Assembly: GCF_006782915.1 (NCBI RefSeq) | Contig: NZ_VCNP01000054.1 | Span: forward strand, 1 to 64,000 | Direction of reading: 5' to 3' | Source of the DNA: Streptomyces calvus | Lineage (GTDB): Bacteria; Actinomycetota; Actinomycetes; Streptomycetales; Streptomycetaceae | DNA length: 64,000 nt | In this document: positions 44,549 through 53,324 of the stretch, one piece after another | Layout: each line of letters starts with the position of its first letter | How positions within the stretch are numbered: the first letter of the stretch is position 1 | Translations under genes and position numbers: made by a program | The notes under the pieces: generated by a model | What the model saw: the letters and a program-made list of their open reading frames with translations, nothing else | Database searches by the model: none | What the model was told of the DNA's origin: nothing

Positions 44549-46417
44549 GTGTCCCGTCCCGCCCGCGCCCTGCCCCCGTGGCTGGCCCACGCCCTGCGCG
44601 CCCAGCGCGGACCGGTCTCGCGGAGCGCGGTCGTACGGGGCGCCCTGGGCGGTGGGCCCCTGCTCCTCGCGGCCGTACTCGCCGGGCGGCCCACCGTCGG
44701 CGTGGTCGCCGCCATCGGCGCCATGTTCGCCGGGATCAACGACCGGCCGGGCAGCCGCCGGGCCTCCGTGGGACGGATCGGCGGGCCCGCGCTCGCCGGA
44801 GCGGCCGGGCTGGTCGTCGGGACGTACACCGGTGACCACCTCGCGGCCGTGCTGCTCACGCTGCTGCTGACCGGTCTCGGCCTGGTCGCCGGAGCGGTCA
44901 GCGCGCTGGGCCCGGTGGGTTCCGCCGTCGGCATTCAACTGCTGGTCGGCGCGGCCGTCGGGGCCGGGATGCCGCTGCCCGAGCCGGGATGGCTGCGGGC
45001 GCTCGCCTTCCTCGCCGGTGCCGGATGGCTCCTCGCGCTGCGGCTGGCGCTGCCCACGCCGGGCTCCTTCGCCGGGGACTTCCGGCTCGACTTCCGCTTC
45101 GACGGGGAGCGGCACGCCGTCGCCGGGGTGTACGACGCCGTCGCGGCGCTCCTCGACGCGGCCGGCTCCCCGACGGCCACCGCGCGACGGGCCGCCCTCA
45201 CCGCCGCCCTCGACCAGGCGCAGGACGCGCTCGCCGGGCCCCGGCTGCGACGGTACGCGTCCTCCGCTGCCGAGCGGCGGCTGCACGCCCAGTACGCCGC
45301 CGCGCTGCCGCTCGCCGAGGCCGCGACCGCGCTGGCCTGGGCCGAGCAGGCCGTACCCGCCCGGGCGTCCGAGGGGCCCCGGCGCCTCGCCGCCGCCGTA
45401 CGCGACAACGCCTCCACCGGGCCGCTGCCCGCACCGGCCCGGTCCGCTCCCGCGCTGCGCGCCCTCGATGACGCCCTCCTGAACGCCGCCGAGGCCTTCG
45501 ACCGGGCCGACGGCGGCGACCTGCACGGCCGCAGGCGGTCCCGGGCCGCCCGCGTCCGCACCGTCCTCGGCGCGCGGGGCCGCGAGTACGGCACACGGGT
45601 CGCGCTCTGCTTCGGGGCGAGCGCCGCCATCGCCCAGGCCCTGCACCACGCCCGCTGGTACGGGCAGCACGAACACTGGTACTGGCTGCCCGCCACCGCC
45701 GTCTTCCTCGTCAAACCCGACCTCGGACCCCTGGCCTCCCGGGTGCTGTCCCGGGCCGCGGGCACGGTCCTCGGGGCGCTGCTGTTCGCCGGGCTCGCCG
45801 CGCTGCTGCCCCGGCCCGAAGGGCTCGTCGCGCTGGTCGCGGCCTGCGGCGCGCTGATCCCCGTGGCCACCCGGCACTTCGCCGCCCAGACCGCCGTCGT
45901 CACCGTGCTGGTGCTCGCCCTGGTCATGGCCGGCGGCGAGCCGCAGGCGTCCGTCGGCCGGATCGCCGAGACCCTGCTGGCCTGCGGCCTCGTCCTGGTC
46001 GTCGGTCACCTCCCGCTGCCGGGACCGCGCGGCGACGCCATCCGCGCCCGGCTCACCGAGGCGGGCGCCGCCGCCCAGACCTACCTCGACCACGTACTCT
46101 GCGGCTCCGACGACCGCGCCGCCCGCTGGGCGCTGCGCCGCGAGGCCTACCGCACCCTCGCCGAAGCCCGTACCGCCATCGCCCTGGCCTCCGCGGAACT
46201 CCCGCCGCTCGCCCGGCACGCCGACGGCGCGGACGAGACCGCCGCCACCCTCGAACGGCTCGTCGACACCACCACCGCCTGCGCCGTCCACCTCGACGAC
46301 ACCGGCCGGCTCGACTCCCCGCACATCCGCCGGCTCACCGAACTCCGCGACGAACTCGCCCGCCGCCGGCCCCGGGTCGACCTGCGCCTGCCGCGCCTGC
46401 CGGCCGTCACCGGATGA
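44549..46417 (+). CDS. FUSC-family membrane protein (aromatic acid exporter-like)
   Basis: A 622-residue integral membrane protein. The N-terminal block (about 25-170) has six close hydrophobic helices (GGGPLLLAAVLAGRPTVGVVAAIGAMFAG..., LAAVLLTLLLTGLGLVAGAV, VGIQLLVGAAVGAGMPLP). A cytoplasmic helical region follows, then a second membrane block (about 350-490) with YWLPATAVFLVKPDLGPLASRVLSRAAGTVLGALL, the FUSC hallmark. The family exports aromatic acids or similar compounds. The GTG 44549 has GGAG only four bases upstream, so the start is less certain. Confidence 0.86.
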   Translation: MSRPARALPPWLAHALRAQRGPVSRSAVVRGALGGGPLLLAAVLAGRPTVGVVAAIGAMFAGINDRPGSRRASVGRIGGPALAGAAGLVVGTYTGDHLAAVLLTLLLTGLGLVAGAVSALGPVGSAVGIQLLVGAAVGAGMPLPEPGWLRALAFLAGAGWLLALRLALPTPGSFAGDFRLDFRFDGERHAVAGVYDAVAALLDAAGSPTATARRAALTAALDQAQDALAGPRLRRYASSAAERRLHAQYAAALPLAEAATALAWAEQAVPARASEGPRRLAAAVRDNASTGPLPAPARSAPALRALDDALLNAAEAFDRADGGDLHGRRRSRAARVRTVLGARGREYGTRVALCFGASAAIAQALHHARWYGQHEHWYWLPATAVFLVKPDLGPLASRVLSRAAGTVLGALLFAGLAALLPRPEGLVALVAACGALIPVATRHFAAQTAVVTVLVLALVMAGGEPQASVGRIAETLLACGLVLVVGHLPLPGPRGDAIRARLTEAGAAAQTYLDHVLCGSDDRAARWALRREAYRTLAEARTAIALASAELPPLARHADGADETAATLERLVDTTTACAVHLDDTGRLDSPHIRRLTELRDELARRRPRVDLRLPRLPAVTG

Positions 46418-46453
46418 GCCGAAGCCCTGGGCGACGCGGCCCGCAGCGGTGCG

Positions 46454-46888
46454 TCACGCGGGAGCCGCGGAGCCGCCCGCGAGCTGCTCCTTCATGCCCG
46501 CGGTGTCCCAGTTGAACCAGGTCTCCGCGATCTTCCCGTCCCGGAAACGGCAGGTGACATGACCGGTCGACTCGAAGGTCCGGCCGGACGGCGCGAGACC
46601 CTCGTACGCACCGGTGTGCTGTCCGCGCACCGTGAACCGCATGCACACCAGGTCGTCCTCGGCCGCCATGCTCTCCACCGAGTGCCGGAGCCGGAACGCC
46701 TCGGCCACTCCCCGGTACACCTCCCGGGCCTCGGCCAGGCCCACCGACTCGCGCGGCATCCCGGGGTCGTGCTCGACGTAGTCCGCCGTGCACAGCTCGC
46801 CGTACTCGGCCACCCGGTCCGCCTGCCGGGCCTCCTCCAGGAAGCGGCGGGCGACGTCCTTGTGCGCAGTGAGCCGGTCGAGCACCAT
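46454..46888 (-). CDS. SnoaL-like polyketide cyclase family protein
   Basis: A 144-residue protein of the SnoaL/NTF2-like fold: RRFLEEARQADRVAEYGELCTADYVEHDP, then VCMRFTVRGQHTGAYEGLAPSGRTFESTGHVTCRFRDGKIAETWFNWD. Members called ester cyclases close aromatic polyketide rings, but most stand-alone copies have unknown substrates. The ATG has GGAGG upstream. No polyketide genes are near, so a general catabolic or unknown role is more likely. It is divergent from the deaminase gene. Confidence 0.88.
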   Translation of the reverse strand: MVLDRLTAHKDVARRFLEEARQADRVAEYGELCTADYVEHDPGMPRESVGLAEAREVYRGVAEAFRLRHSVESMAAEDDLVCMRFTVRGQHTGAYEGLAPSGRTFESTGHVTCRFRDGKIAETWFNWDTAGMKEQLAGGSAAPA

Positions 46889-46975
46889 GTCGCCTCCAGC
46901 GGGCCGTGGGACCGAGTGCCGTACGGCCCACGCTAGCCAGCCTCCGCGGGAATGTCCTGTTCGCCGAGGTCCTTC

Positions 46976-46981
46976 TATGTT
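46976..46981 (+). promoter_or_regulatory. Putative -10 (TATGTT) of the deaminase gene
   Basis: TATGTT ends six bases before ATG 46988 and no ribosome site is present, suggesting a leaderless transcript. Confidence 0.5.
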
Positions 46982-46987
46982 GGCGTG

Positions 46988-48367
46988 ATGACGCCCACCG
47001 CGACGACGTCCACCGGCCCGCAGCCGCCGGCCGATCTCCTCATCACCGGATGCACCGTCCTCACCCACGACGACCAGGAACGGATCGGTTTCGCGCAGGA
47101 CGCCGCGATCGTCGTACGCGGCGGGATCGTGGAGGAGGTGACCAGTGCCGAGGCCGTCGCGGGACGCGCCGCCGCGGAACGGATCGACGCCCGCGGCCAG
47201 GTCGCGCTGCCCGGCCTGATCAACTGCCACACGCACGCCCCGATGGTCGCCCTGCGCGGCCTCGCCGAGGACCTGCCGACCGAGGAGTGGTTCAACGACG
47301 TCGTCTGGCCGGTGGAGTCCAACCTCACCGACCGGGACGTCGAACTCGGCGCCCGGCTCGCCTGCGCGGAGATGATCATGGGCGGCGTCACCTGCTTCGC
47401 CGACCACTACTTCGCCATGGACGCGGTCGCCGCCGTGGTCGCCGAGTGCGGCATGCGGGCGCTGCTGGGAGAGGCGTTCTTCTCCTCGCAGGGACCCGAA
47501 GGACGGCAACGCTCACTGGAGTTCGCACTGCGGTACGCCGGGGCCGCCGACGGCCGCATCACCACCGCGCTGGCCCCGCACGCCCCCTACACCGTGGCCG
47601 ACGCCGACCTCACCGCCACCGCCGAACTGGCCCGCACCCACGGACTGCCCGTCCACGTCCACGCCGCCGAGAACCGCGACCAGACCGACGCCTCCCTCGC
47701 CCGGCACGGCGTCACCCCCATCGAGGTCCTCTCCCGCACCGGCATCCTCGACACCGACGTGCTCCTCGCCCACGGCACCGGCATCGCGGAGAGCGATCTG
47801 CCGCTGCTGGAACGCGCGAGCGGCCGTACGGCCGTGGCGACCGCACCGCGCGGCTACCTGAAGTTCGCCTGGCCCACCACCACACCGGTGCGCGCGCTGC
47901 GCGCCATCGGCATCCCGGTCGGCCTCGCCACGGACGGCGCCGCCTCCAACAACTCCCTCGACGTGTGGGAGTCGATGGCGCTCACCTCACTGATCCAGAA
48001 GTCGACGGAAGGCGACCCGCGCTGGATGACCTCCCGTCAGGCCCTGCACCACGCCACGCTGCAGAGCGCCCGCGCGGTCGGCCTCGGCGACAGCGTCGGC
48101 GGCATCGCGCCCGGACGCCGCGCGGACATCGCCCTCGTCGACCTCACCGGACCCCACACCCAGCCCGTCCACGACCTCGCCGCGACCCTGGTGCACAGCG
48201 CCCGCTCCGCCGACGTCCGCACGACCGTCGTGGACGGCCGCATCCTCATGCGCGACCGGCAACTCCTCACCCTCGACGTCGCGAAGACGGTACGGGAACT
48301 GGGCGAACGGCTGCCCGCACTCGTCGACCGGAGCCACGGCCGCCGCATCCAGGACTACGACACATGA
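46988..48367 (+). CDS. Amidohydrolase of the MTA/SAH deaminase type
   Basis: A 459-residue metal-dependent deaminase. The first metal site is PGLINCHTHAPM, later ligands lie in HVHAAEN, and ATDGAASNNSLDVWE is characteristic of 5'-methylthioadenosine/S-adenosylhomocysteine deaminases. EEWFNDVVWPVE is another marker of this group. The expected reaction is deamination of MTA or SAH to the inosine derivative, in methionine salvage. Other deaminases of the same superfamily (guanine, hydroxyatrazine-like) are less likely given the DGAASNN motif. ATG 46988 is preferred; GTG 46985 is adjacent and in frame. Confidence 0.85.
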   Translation: MTPTATTSTGPQPPADLLITGCTVLTHDDQERIGFAQDAAIVVRGGIVEEVTSAEAVAGRAAAERIDARGQVALPGLINCHTHAPMVALRGLAEDLPTEEWFNDVVWPVESNLTDRDVELGARLACAEMIMGGVTCFADHYFAMDAVAAVVAECGMRALLGEAFFSSQGPEGRQRSLEFALRYAGAADGRITTALAPHAPYTVADADLTATAELARTHGLPVHVHAAENRDQTDASLARHGVTPIEVLSRTGILDTDVLLAHGTGIAESDLPLLERASGRTAVATAPRGYLKFAWPTTTPVRALRAIGIPVGLATDGAASNNSLDVWESMALTSLIQKSTEGDPRWMTSRQALHHATLQSARAVGLGDSVGGIAPGRRADIALVDLTGPHTQPVHDLAATLVHSARSADVRTTVVDGRILMRDRQLLTLDVAKTVRELGERLPALVDRSHGRRIQDYDT

Positions 48368-48480
48368 CGCGCGGCGGACGCGTGCGCGGAAATCCGTGAG
48401 CGGAAAATCCGCGGGCGAGCGATGAGTTCCGTACGGCCCGGGAGTCACCCGTGGAACGGGACCGTCGTACAGGAGGAGTC

Positions 48481-49170
48481 ATGTCGCTTCCGGAGGTCGT
48501 CTCGCGTGCCGAGTGGCGCGCGGCGCGCGAGGAGCTGTTGGTCAAGGAGAAGGTCGTCACCCGCGCGCGGGACGCGCTGAACGCCGAGCGGCGTCGCCTG
48601 CCCATGGTCCGGATCGACAGCGAGTACCTCTTCGAGGGCGGCGACGGCAAGGCCACGCTGCTCGACCTGTTCGAGGGGCGGCAGCAGCTCGTCGTCCACC
48701 ACTTCATGTTCGCCCCCGAGTGGGACGCCGGATGCCGCGGCTGCTCCGCGTTCCTCGACCAGATCGGTCACCTCGCCCACCTCAGGGCGCGGGGCACCAC
48801 GTTCGCGGCCGTCTCGCGGGCCCCGTACACCAGGATCCTGCCGTTCAAGGCGCGGATGGGCTGGACAGTGCCCTGGTACTCCACCTGCTCCGGCGACTTC
48901 AACGAGGACTTCGAAGCGACCGTCGAACAGGACGGGAAACGCGTCGAGCGGCCCGGCCTCAGCTGCTTCCTGCGCGACGGCGACCAGGTGTTCCACACCT
49001 ACTCGACGTACGGACGCGGACTCGACGGGCTCGGCTCGACCACCAGCCTGCTGGACCTGACCGCGCTCGGCCGGCAGGAGGAGTGGGAGGAACCCGAAGG
49101 GCGCGCGTCGGCCCTCGGCGCGCCCGCGGGAAGCGACCGCATCCGCTATCACGACGAGTACGACGACTGA
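48481..49170 (+). CDS. DUF899 thioredoxin-like family protein
   Basis: A 229-residue protein of the DUF899 (AhpC/TSA-like) family: VVSRAEWRAAREELLVKEKVVTRARDALNAERRRLPMV at the N-terminus, LVVHHFMFAPEWDAGCRGCSAFLDQ with a CRGC pair near the position of a thioredoxin active site, and ISRAPY-like AVSRAPYTRI. There is no signal peptide. AGGAGGAG precedes the ATG. A redox role is plausible but unproven for the family. Confidence 0.88.
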   Translation: MSLPEVVSRAEWRAAREELLVKEKVVTRARDALNAERRRLPMVRIDSEYLFEGGDGKATLLDLFEGRQQLVVHHFMFAPEWDAGCRGCSAFLDQIGHLAHLRARGTTFAAVSRAPYTRILPFKARMGWTVPWYSTCSGDFNEDFEATVEQDGKRVERPGLSCFLRDGDQVFHTYSTYGRGLDGLGSTTSLLDLTALGRQEEWEEPEGRASALGAPAGSDRIRYHDEYDD

Positions 49171-49326
49171 CACCGTCCGTGACGCATTGAGCCGAAAAGC
49201 TGAGATCCCGCTCACACGTGACGGTGAACGGGTGTCAACTAGGTCTCAGTACCGTCACCGGGCGAGGTGTTCACCCCATGGTTGGCGTTTAACTCTACGA
49301 GTACAACGCAGCATGGAGGTGGCAGG

Positions 49327-49509
49327 GTGAACGGGCGAACGGTGCTCGAACGCTTTCCCGCAGGTGGACCGCGTGGTTCCTGGCCCGCGGAGGAGTTCGC
49401 GCACGCGCGACGCCTGGAGGGCCTGCCCGCCGAGGTCGTCATGGACCTCGCCACCGACATGTTCCTGGTGATCGTCCGCGGCGAGAGCGCCGGTGACGCC
49501 ACCGCGTGA
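49327..49509 (+). CDS. Small conserved hypothetical protein
   Basis: A 60-residue protein starting at GTG 49327 with GGAGGT six bases upstream. The sequence VLERFPAGGPRGSWPAEEFAHARRLEGLPAEVVMDLATDMFLVIV looks folded and codon use is normal. Nothing in it suggests a function. It lies between the DUF899 gene and a convergent hypothetical gene. Confidence 0.68.
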   Translation: MNGRTVLERFPAGGPRGSWPAEEFAHARRLEGLPAEVVMDLATDMFLVIVRGESAGDATA

Positions 49510-49554
49510 CACCGGCGCGGGACCCGGCGTGCGCCGGCAGGGCTCTGCCTGTGG

Positions 49555-49995
49555 TTACGCGCTGACCGGACGGGACCAGGCCGGAGCGGTCCCGGTCAGG
49601 TGGCACAGCGCCAGGTAGAGCGGTATAGGCGGCGTGTACGGGAGCGTGCCGTCGGGGCGGTGGATCAGGTCGGGCAGGACCGAGGTGCCGGTGTCCGGGA
49701 GGATCGCGCCGACGGCGTAGCGCGCGGGCGCCGGCCACTGCAGGGCGTAGTCGGAGTCGGACGGGACCAGCCACCACCAGTGCGTCTCGTCGGCGTAGAC
49801 GCAGCCCACCCGGGGCAGGCGGGGAATCACCTGCTGGCCCAGGAGGGCGGGCACCGCCACCGCGTCGCAGCCCATCGGGGCCGTCATCCCGTCGGGCACC
49901 GGCAGCCGCAGCGGTGCGCCGCGTGTCTGCCGTCCGCGCCGGATGCGGACCAGCGAGTCGAGGGTCAGCACCCGCGGGCCGGACACGCCCGTCAC
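49555..49995 (-). CDS. Hypothetical protein downstream of an ATP-binding protein
   Basis: A 146-residue protein I do not recognise. It starts with GTG 49995 overlapping the stop of the ATP-binding protein gene (GTGA), so the two are translated together. Conserved-looking segments are GCVYADETHWWWLVPSDSDYALQWP and a Pro-rich C-terminus (PPIPLYLALCHLTG). There is no membrane helix. Its fixed place behind an anti-sigma-like kinase suggests it belongs to that regulatory unit. Confidence 0.72.
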   Translation of the reverse strand: MTGVSGPRVLTLDSLVRIRRGRQTRGAPLRLPVPDGMTAPMGCDAVAVPALLGQQVIPRLPRVGCVYADETHWWWLVPSDSDYALQWPAPARYAVGAILPDTGTSVLPDLIHRPDGTLPYTPPIPLYLALCHLTGTAPAWSRPVSA

Positions 49996-50669
49996 GTGCG
50001 CGCCCCGTCCCGGTGGGCGCGTCGGCGCGGAGACGCGTCCCGGCTCTCCGCGGGCCGGCCCAGGCGGCCGGCCTCGTCGTCGCCCTCGTCGTTGTCCGAG
50101 CCGCCGGCCGGTCCCGGTTTCGGGCGGGTGCCCCAGCCGAGGTCGTTGCGGGGCTCCGAGGGATCGCGCGGAGCGTCCGCCGTGCGCGGCAGATCGGCCC
50201 AGACCAGCAGGCCGGGCCCGTGCTCGTGGGCGCCCCACGACTGACACAGGGCGTCGACGAGAAGCAGCCCCCGGCCGCGCTCCTCCTCCGGCCGCCGACG
50301 GGTGTTCGCCCGTGGCCGGCCCGGCGCGCAGCCCTCGTCACGCACGGCTATGCGCACCAGGTCGCCGCTGTCGTGCAGCTCGCACACGATGTGCCTGCTC
50401 GCGGTGTGGACGATGGCGTTGGTGACCAGTTCGGAGACGACCAGGGCCGCTGTGTCGCAGGTGTCCTCGCACACCGACCAGCCGGTCAGTCGCGCCCTCG
50501 TCAGGCGTCTGGCCTGGGCGGGGGAACCCGGATGGGCGGCCAGCTCGAAACGGAACCGGCGTCCGGCAGCGACCCCGGACGGGGTGGCAGCCGAGGCGGC
50601 GCCGAGGCCGATGGAACCAGCGGCGGCGGCGTCTGTTCCTAAAGGCGCGGACGGAATCACGCTTGCCAC
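49992..50669 (-). CDS. ATP-binding protein, anti-sigma-factor kinase-like (HATPase_c)
   Basis: A 225-residue GHKL-fold protein: CDTAALVVSELVTNAIVHT (N box), VRIAVRDEG and ERGRGLLLVDALCQSWGA (G box). A disordered Asp/Arg-rich tail of about 60 residues follows the fold. GTG 50669 is chosen because GGGG lies five bases upstream; a TTG at 50696 is possible. It is divergent from a second XRE/DUF5753 regulator, repeating the arrangement at 42560-44325. The binding partner is not known. Confidence 0.86.
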   Translation of the reverse strand: MASVIPSAPLGTDAAAAGSIGLGAASAATPSGVAAGRRFRFELAAHPGSPAQARRLTRARLTGWSVCEDTCDTAALVVSELVTNAIVHTASRHIVCELHDSGDLVRIAVRDEGCAPGRPRANTRRRPEEERGRGLLLVDALCQSWGAHEHGPGLLVWADLPRTADAPRDPSEPRNDLGWGTRPKPGPAGGSDNDEGDDEAGRLGRPAESRDASPRRRAHRDGART

Positions 50670-50700
50670 TATCGCCCCGCCGTGAACACTTGGCAAGTGT

Positions 50701-50721
50701 CACTCTGAAAAATGCAGAGTG
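50701..50721. promoter_or_regulatory. CACTCTG-N7-CAGAGTG inverted repeat, possible operator
   Basis: Seven-base perfect arms (50701-50707 and 50715-50721) around an A-rich centre, in the divergent gap between the ATP-binding protein and the XRE regulator. Position and symmetry fit autoregulation by the XRE protein. The local A-run is unusual for this GC-rich sequence. Confidence 0.5.
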
Positions 50722-50892
50722 CTGTATGACGGTCTGCACGGCCGTGGCACACTGCTCGCAACAGCACCCCGCGCGGCGCCAGTTGGGATCGCCGAAGAAC
50801 TGTTCGAACCACATGTTCGGACCGAAGGATCTTCGGACGGGTCTTCGAGTGGCGCCGCGAGGCTGTCAGCAAACGTTCGAGGGAGGTGGAGT

Positions 50893-51753
50893 GTGAGCGA
50901 ACCCCGGTCCGCGCCGACGGTCGGCCAGGTCGTCCTCGGCCGACGCCTGCTGGACCTGCGGGAACGCGCGGGGCTCAAACGGGAGGAAGCAGCCCGCATC
51001 CTCCGGGTGGCCCCGGCCACGGTCCGCCGCATGGAGATGGCCGAGGTCGCGCTCAAAATCCCGTACCTCCAACTGCTGTTGAAGGCCTACGGCGTCTCCG
51101 ACGAGGAAGCCGACGCCTTCGTACAGCTCGCGGAGGACGCCAACCGCCCCGGATGGTGGCAGCGCTTCCACGACATCCTGCCCGGCTGGTTCTCGATGTA
51201 CGTCAGCCTCGAAGGCGCCGCCTCCCTCATCCGCAGCTACGAACCCCACTTCGTCCCCGGCCTGCTCCAGACCGAGGACTACGCGCGCGGCGTGCTGCGC
51301 TCCGGTGCCGTCGGCCAGACCCAGCCCGAGGACATCGAGCGCCATGTCGACCTGCGCATGCAGCGGCAGGCACTCCTCACCCGCGAGGACGCGCCCAGGC
51401 TGTGGGTCGTGATGGACGAGACCGCCCTGCGCCGCCCGGTCGGCGGCACCGAGGTCATGCGCGCCCAGATCGACAAGCTCCTCGAGGCGACGAAGCTGCC
51501 CAATGTGACGCTGCAGGTCGCGACGTTCGCCGGCGGGCCGCACCCCGGCACGTACGGGCCGTTCGTGCTGTTCCGATTTGCCATGCCCGAACTGCCGGAC
51601 ATGGTCTACAGCGAGTACCTGACCGGCGCCGTCTACCTGGACGCGCGCGCCGAGGTGGCGACCCACCTCGAGGTCATGGACCGCATGGCGGCGCAAGCCG
51701 CTACGGCACATCGCACGAAGGAGATCCTCCAGGATCTCCGCAAGGAGCTGTGA
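50893..51753 (+). CDS. XRE-family regulator with DUF5753 domain (WhiJ-like)
   Basis: A 286-residue regulator. The helix-turn-helix is at about 10-65 (LGRRLLDLRERAGLKREEAARILRVAPATVRRMEMAE). DUF5753 follows (SLIRSYEPHFVPGLLQTEDYARGVLRSG, LWVVMDETALRRPVGG, VTLQVATFAGGPHPG). The GTG start at 50893 has GGGAGG upstream. It directly precedes a DUF397 gene without a gap. It belongs to the same family as the 43277 regulator but is clearly diverged from it, so the two loci are not a recent duplication. Confidence 0.91.
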   Translation: MSEPRSAPTVGQVVLGRRLLDLRERAGLKREEAARILRVAPATVRRMEMAEVALKIPYLQLLLKAYGVSDEEADAFVQLAEDANRPGWWQRFHDILPGWFSMYVSLEGAASLIRSYEPHFVPGLLQTEDYARGVLRSGAVGQTQPEDIERHVDLRMQRQALLTREDAPRLWVVMDETALRRPVGGTEVMRAQIDKLLEATKLPNVTLQVATFAGGPHPGTYGPFVLFRFAMPELPDMVYSEYLTGAVYLDARAEVATHLEVMDRMAAQAATAHRTKEILQDLRKEL

Positions 51754-52038
51754 ATGGAACTCTTCGAGTCCCGCAAGTCCCTGCCCCAGCCGCGCGTCCG
51801 CACCGAGCGGATCTACAACGGCATGCCCGCGCGGGACCTGGGCAGCGAGGGCTGGCACAAGCCGTGGAGCGGCGGGAACGGAGGCAACTGCCTGGAGGCG
51901 ATGAAACTCGCCGACGGCCGGATCGCGGTACGGCAGTCCACCGACCCCGACGGCCCGGCGCTCATCTACACCTCCGCCGAGATGACGGCCTTCATCGAAG
52001 GAGCCAAGGCCGGAGAGGCGGATTTCCTGCTGTCCTGA
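51754..52038 (+). CDS. DUF397 domain protein
   Basis: A 94-residue DUF397 protein: GWHKPWSGGNGGNCLEAMKLADGRIAVRQSTDPDGPALIYTSAEMTAFIEGAKAGEADFLL, in pieces the full domain, preceded by a 30-residue extension that other DUF397 proteins often lack. The ATG follows the regulator stop immediately (TGAATG). It is the likely partner of that regulator. Confidence 0.91.
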   Translation: MELFESRKSLPQPRVRTERIYNGMPARDLGSEGWHKPWSGGNGGNCLEAMKLADGRIAVRQSTDPDGPALIYTSAEMTAFIEGAKAGEADFLLS

Positions 52039-52126
52039 CCCCTGTTGTCCGCTCTACCTTGTGTTTTCCCTGCTGAAGCGGCACTGAATTGATCACTAAC
52101 AGTTGCAGAGACCTACGGAGTCCGTC

Positions 52127-52948
52127 ATGACCGGGCACAACCCCATGGAGCCCACGCCGCCCATGGAGATCGACACCAGCAGACCGCACCCCGCGCGGAT
52201 GTACGACTGGTACCTGGGCGGCAAGGACAACTACCCGGTCGACGAAGCCATGGGCCGGCAGATGCTGGCCCTCGACCCCAGGGTCCCGGTCATGGCGCGC
52301 GTGAACCGCGCGTTCATGCAGCGGGCCACACGCTGGCTCGCCGGCCAGGGCATCCGCCAGTTCCTCGACGTCGGCACCGGCATACCCACCGAACCCAACC
52401 TGCACCAGGTGGCCCAGACGGTCGCACCCGACGCCCGCGTCGTGTACTGCGACAACGACCCCATCGTGCTGGCCCACGCGGCGGCCCTGCTGCGCGGCAC
52501 CGACGAAGGGCTGACCGAATACCTCCAGGCCGACGTACGCGATCCGGACACCATCCTCGAAGGCGCCCGCAAGGTCCTCGACTTCAACCAGCCCGTCGCC
52601 CTGTCGCTCATCGCGCTGCTGCACTTCGTCTCCGACGAGGACGGCGCGCACGAACTGGTCGGGCGGCTGCTGGGCGCACTGCCCTCCGGCAGCTACCTGG
52701 TCCTCACCCACGCCACGGCCGACTTCAAACCCGAGGAGTCGAAGGCGGCCACCGACAAGCTCAAGGCGGCCGGCGTCACCCTGGCACTGCGCTCCCGCGA
52801 GGAGTTCACCCGCTTCTTCGACGGCCTCGAACTGGTCGACCCCGGCGTCCAGGTGCCCCACCTGTGGCACCCGGAACTGGGCGATCCGGTACCGGGCCAG
52901 GACGACGAGACGATCCCGGGCTACGGGGCGGTGGCCCGCAAGCCCTGA
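52127..52948 (+). CDS. SAM-dependent methyltransferase, DUF574 type
   Basis: A 273-residue protein of the actinobacterial DUF574 methyltransferase-like family: DTSRPHPARMYDWYLGGKDNYPVDEAMG is the hallmark, followed by FLDVGTGIPTEPNLHQVAQ (motif I) and VVYCDNDPIVLAHA. Members of this family are often next to regulatory gene sets in Streptomyces; the substrate is unknown. GGAG lies seven bases before the ATG. Confidence 0.92.
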   Translation: MTGHNPMEPTPPMEIDTSRPHPARMYDWYLGGKDNYPVDEAMGRQMLALDPRVPVMARVNRAFMQRATRWLAGQGIRQFLDVGTGIPTEPNLHQVAQTVAPDARVVYCDNDPIVLAHAAALLRGTDEGLTEYLQADVRDPDTILEGARKVLDFNQPVALSLIALLHFVSDEDGAHELVGRLLGALPSGSYLVLTHATADFKPEESKAATDKLKAAGVTLALRSREEFTRFFDGLELVDPGVQVPHLWHPELGDPVPGQDDETIPGYGAVARKP

Positions 52949-52971
52949 ACCAGGCCGGGCGGCAGGCGCCA

Positions 52972-52991
52972 CGGATCCGGCCCCGGATCCG
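52972..52991 (+). terminator. Short stem-loop after the DUF574 gene
   Basis: Nine-base arms (52972-52980 and 52983-52991) separated by only two bases; in RNA the inner pair must open, leaving a compact hairpin. It lies 24 bases after the stop codon. Confidence 0.4.
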
Positions 52992-53106
52992 CGCCCACCG
53001 CCCACCCCGGCGGAGCGGTGGGGCACGAGCCCGCAGTTCCGGCACCACTCCGCCGACGGCGGCCCGCTGCGATACCGGCGGGCCGCCGTCGGGCGTTCGG
53101 AACCGG

Positions 53107-53194
53107 CCGGAGGGCGGCTGGAGGGCGGGCGGAACCCGGCCGGAGGGCGGGCGGAACCCGGCCGGAGGGCGGGCGGAACCCGGCCGGAAGGTGG
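53107..53194. repeat. 22-base tandem repeat
   Basis: Units GCGGAACCCGGCCGGAGGGCGG begin at 53129, 53151 and 53173, with degenerate copies on both sides. The gap 52949-53473 between convergent genes has no gene. Confidence 0.85.
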
Positions 53195-53324
53195 CCGAGG
53201 GCGGCCGGAGGGCGGCCGGGGTGTAGGTGCCTGGGTGGGGATGGTTTCTTGGGGGTTCCGGATCGGGGCGGGGCATCCGTCGGGGACGGGCTCGGCTCCG
53301 GTGGGGGCAGGGCTTCCGGATCAG

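Noticed and set aside
46454..46888. Aromatic polyketide gene cluster suggested by the SnoaL-like and DUF1772 genes
   Set aside because: No ketosynthase, acyl carrier protein or other polyketide genes are present; the two genes lie about 9 kb apart among unrelated functions.
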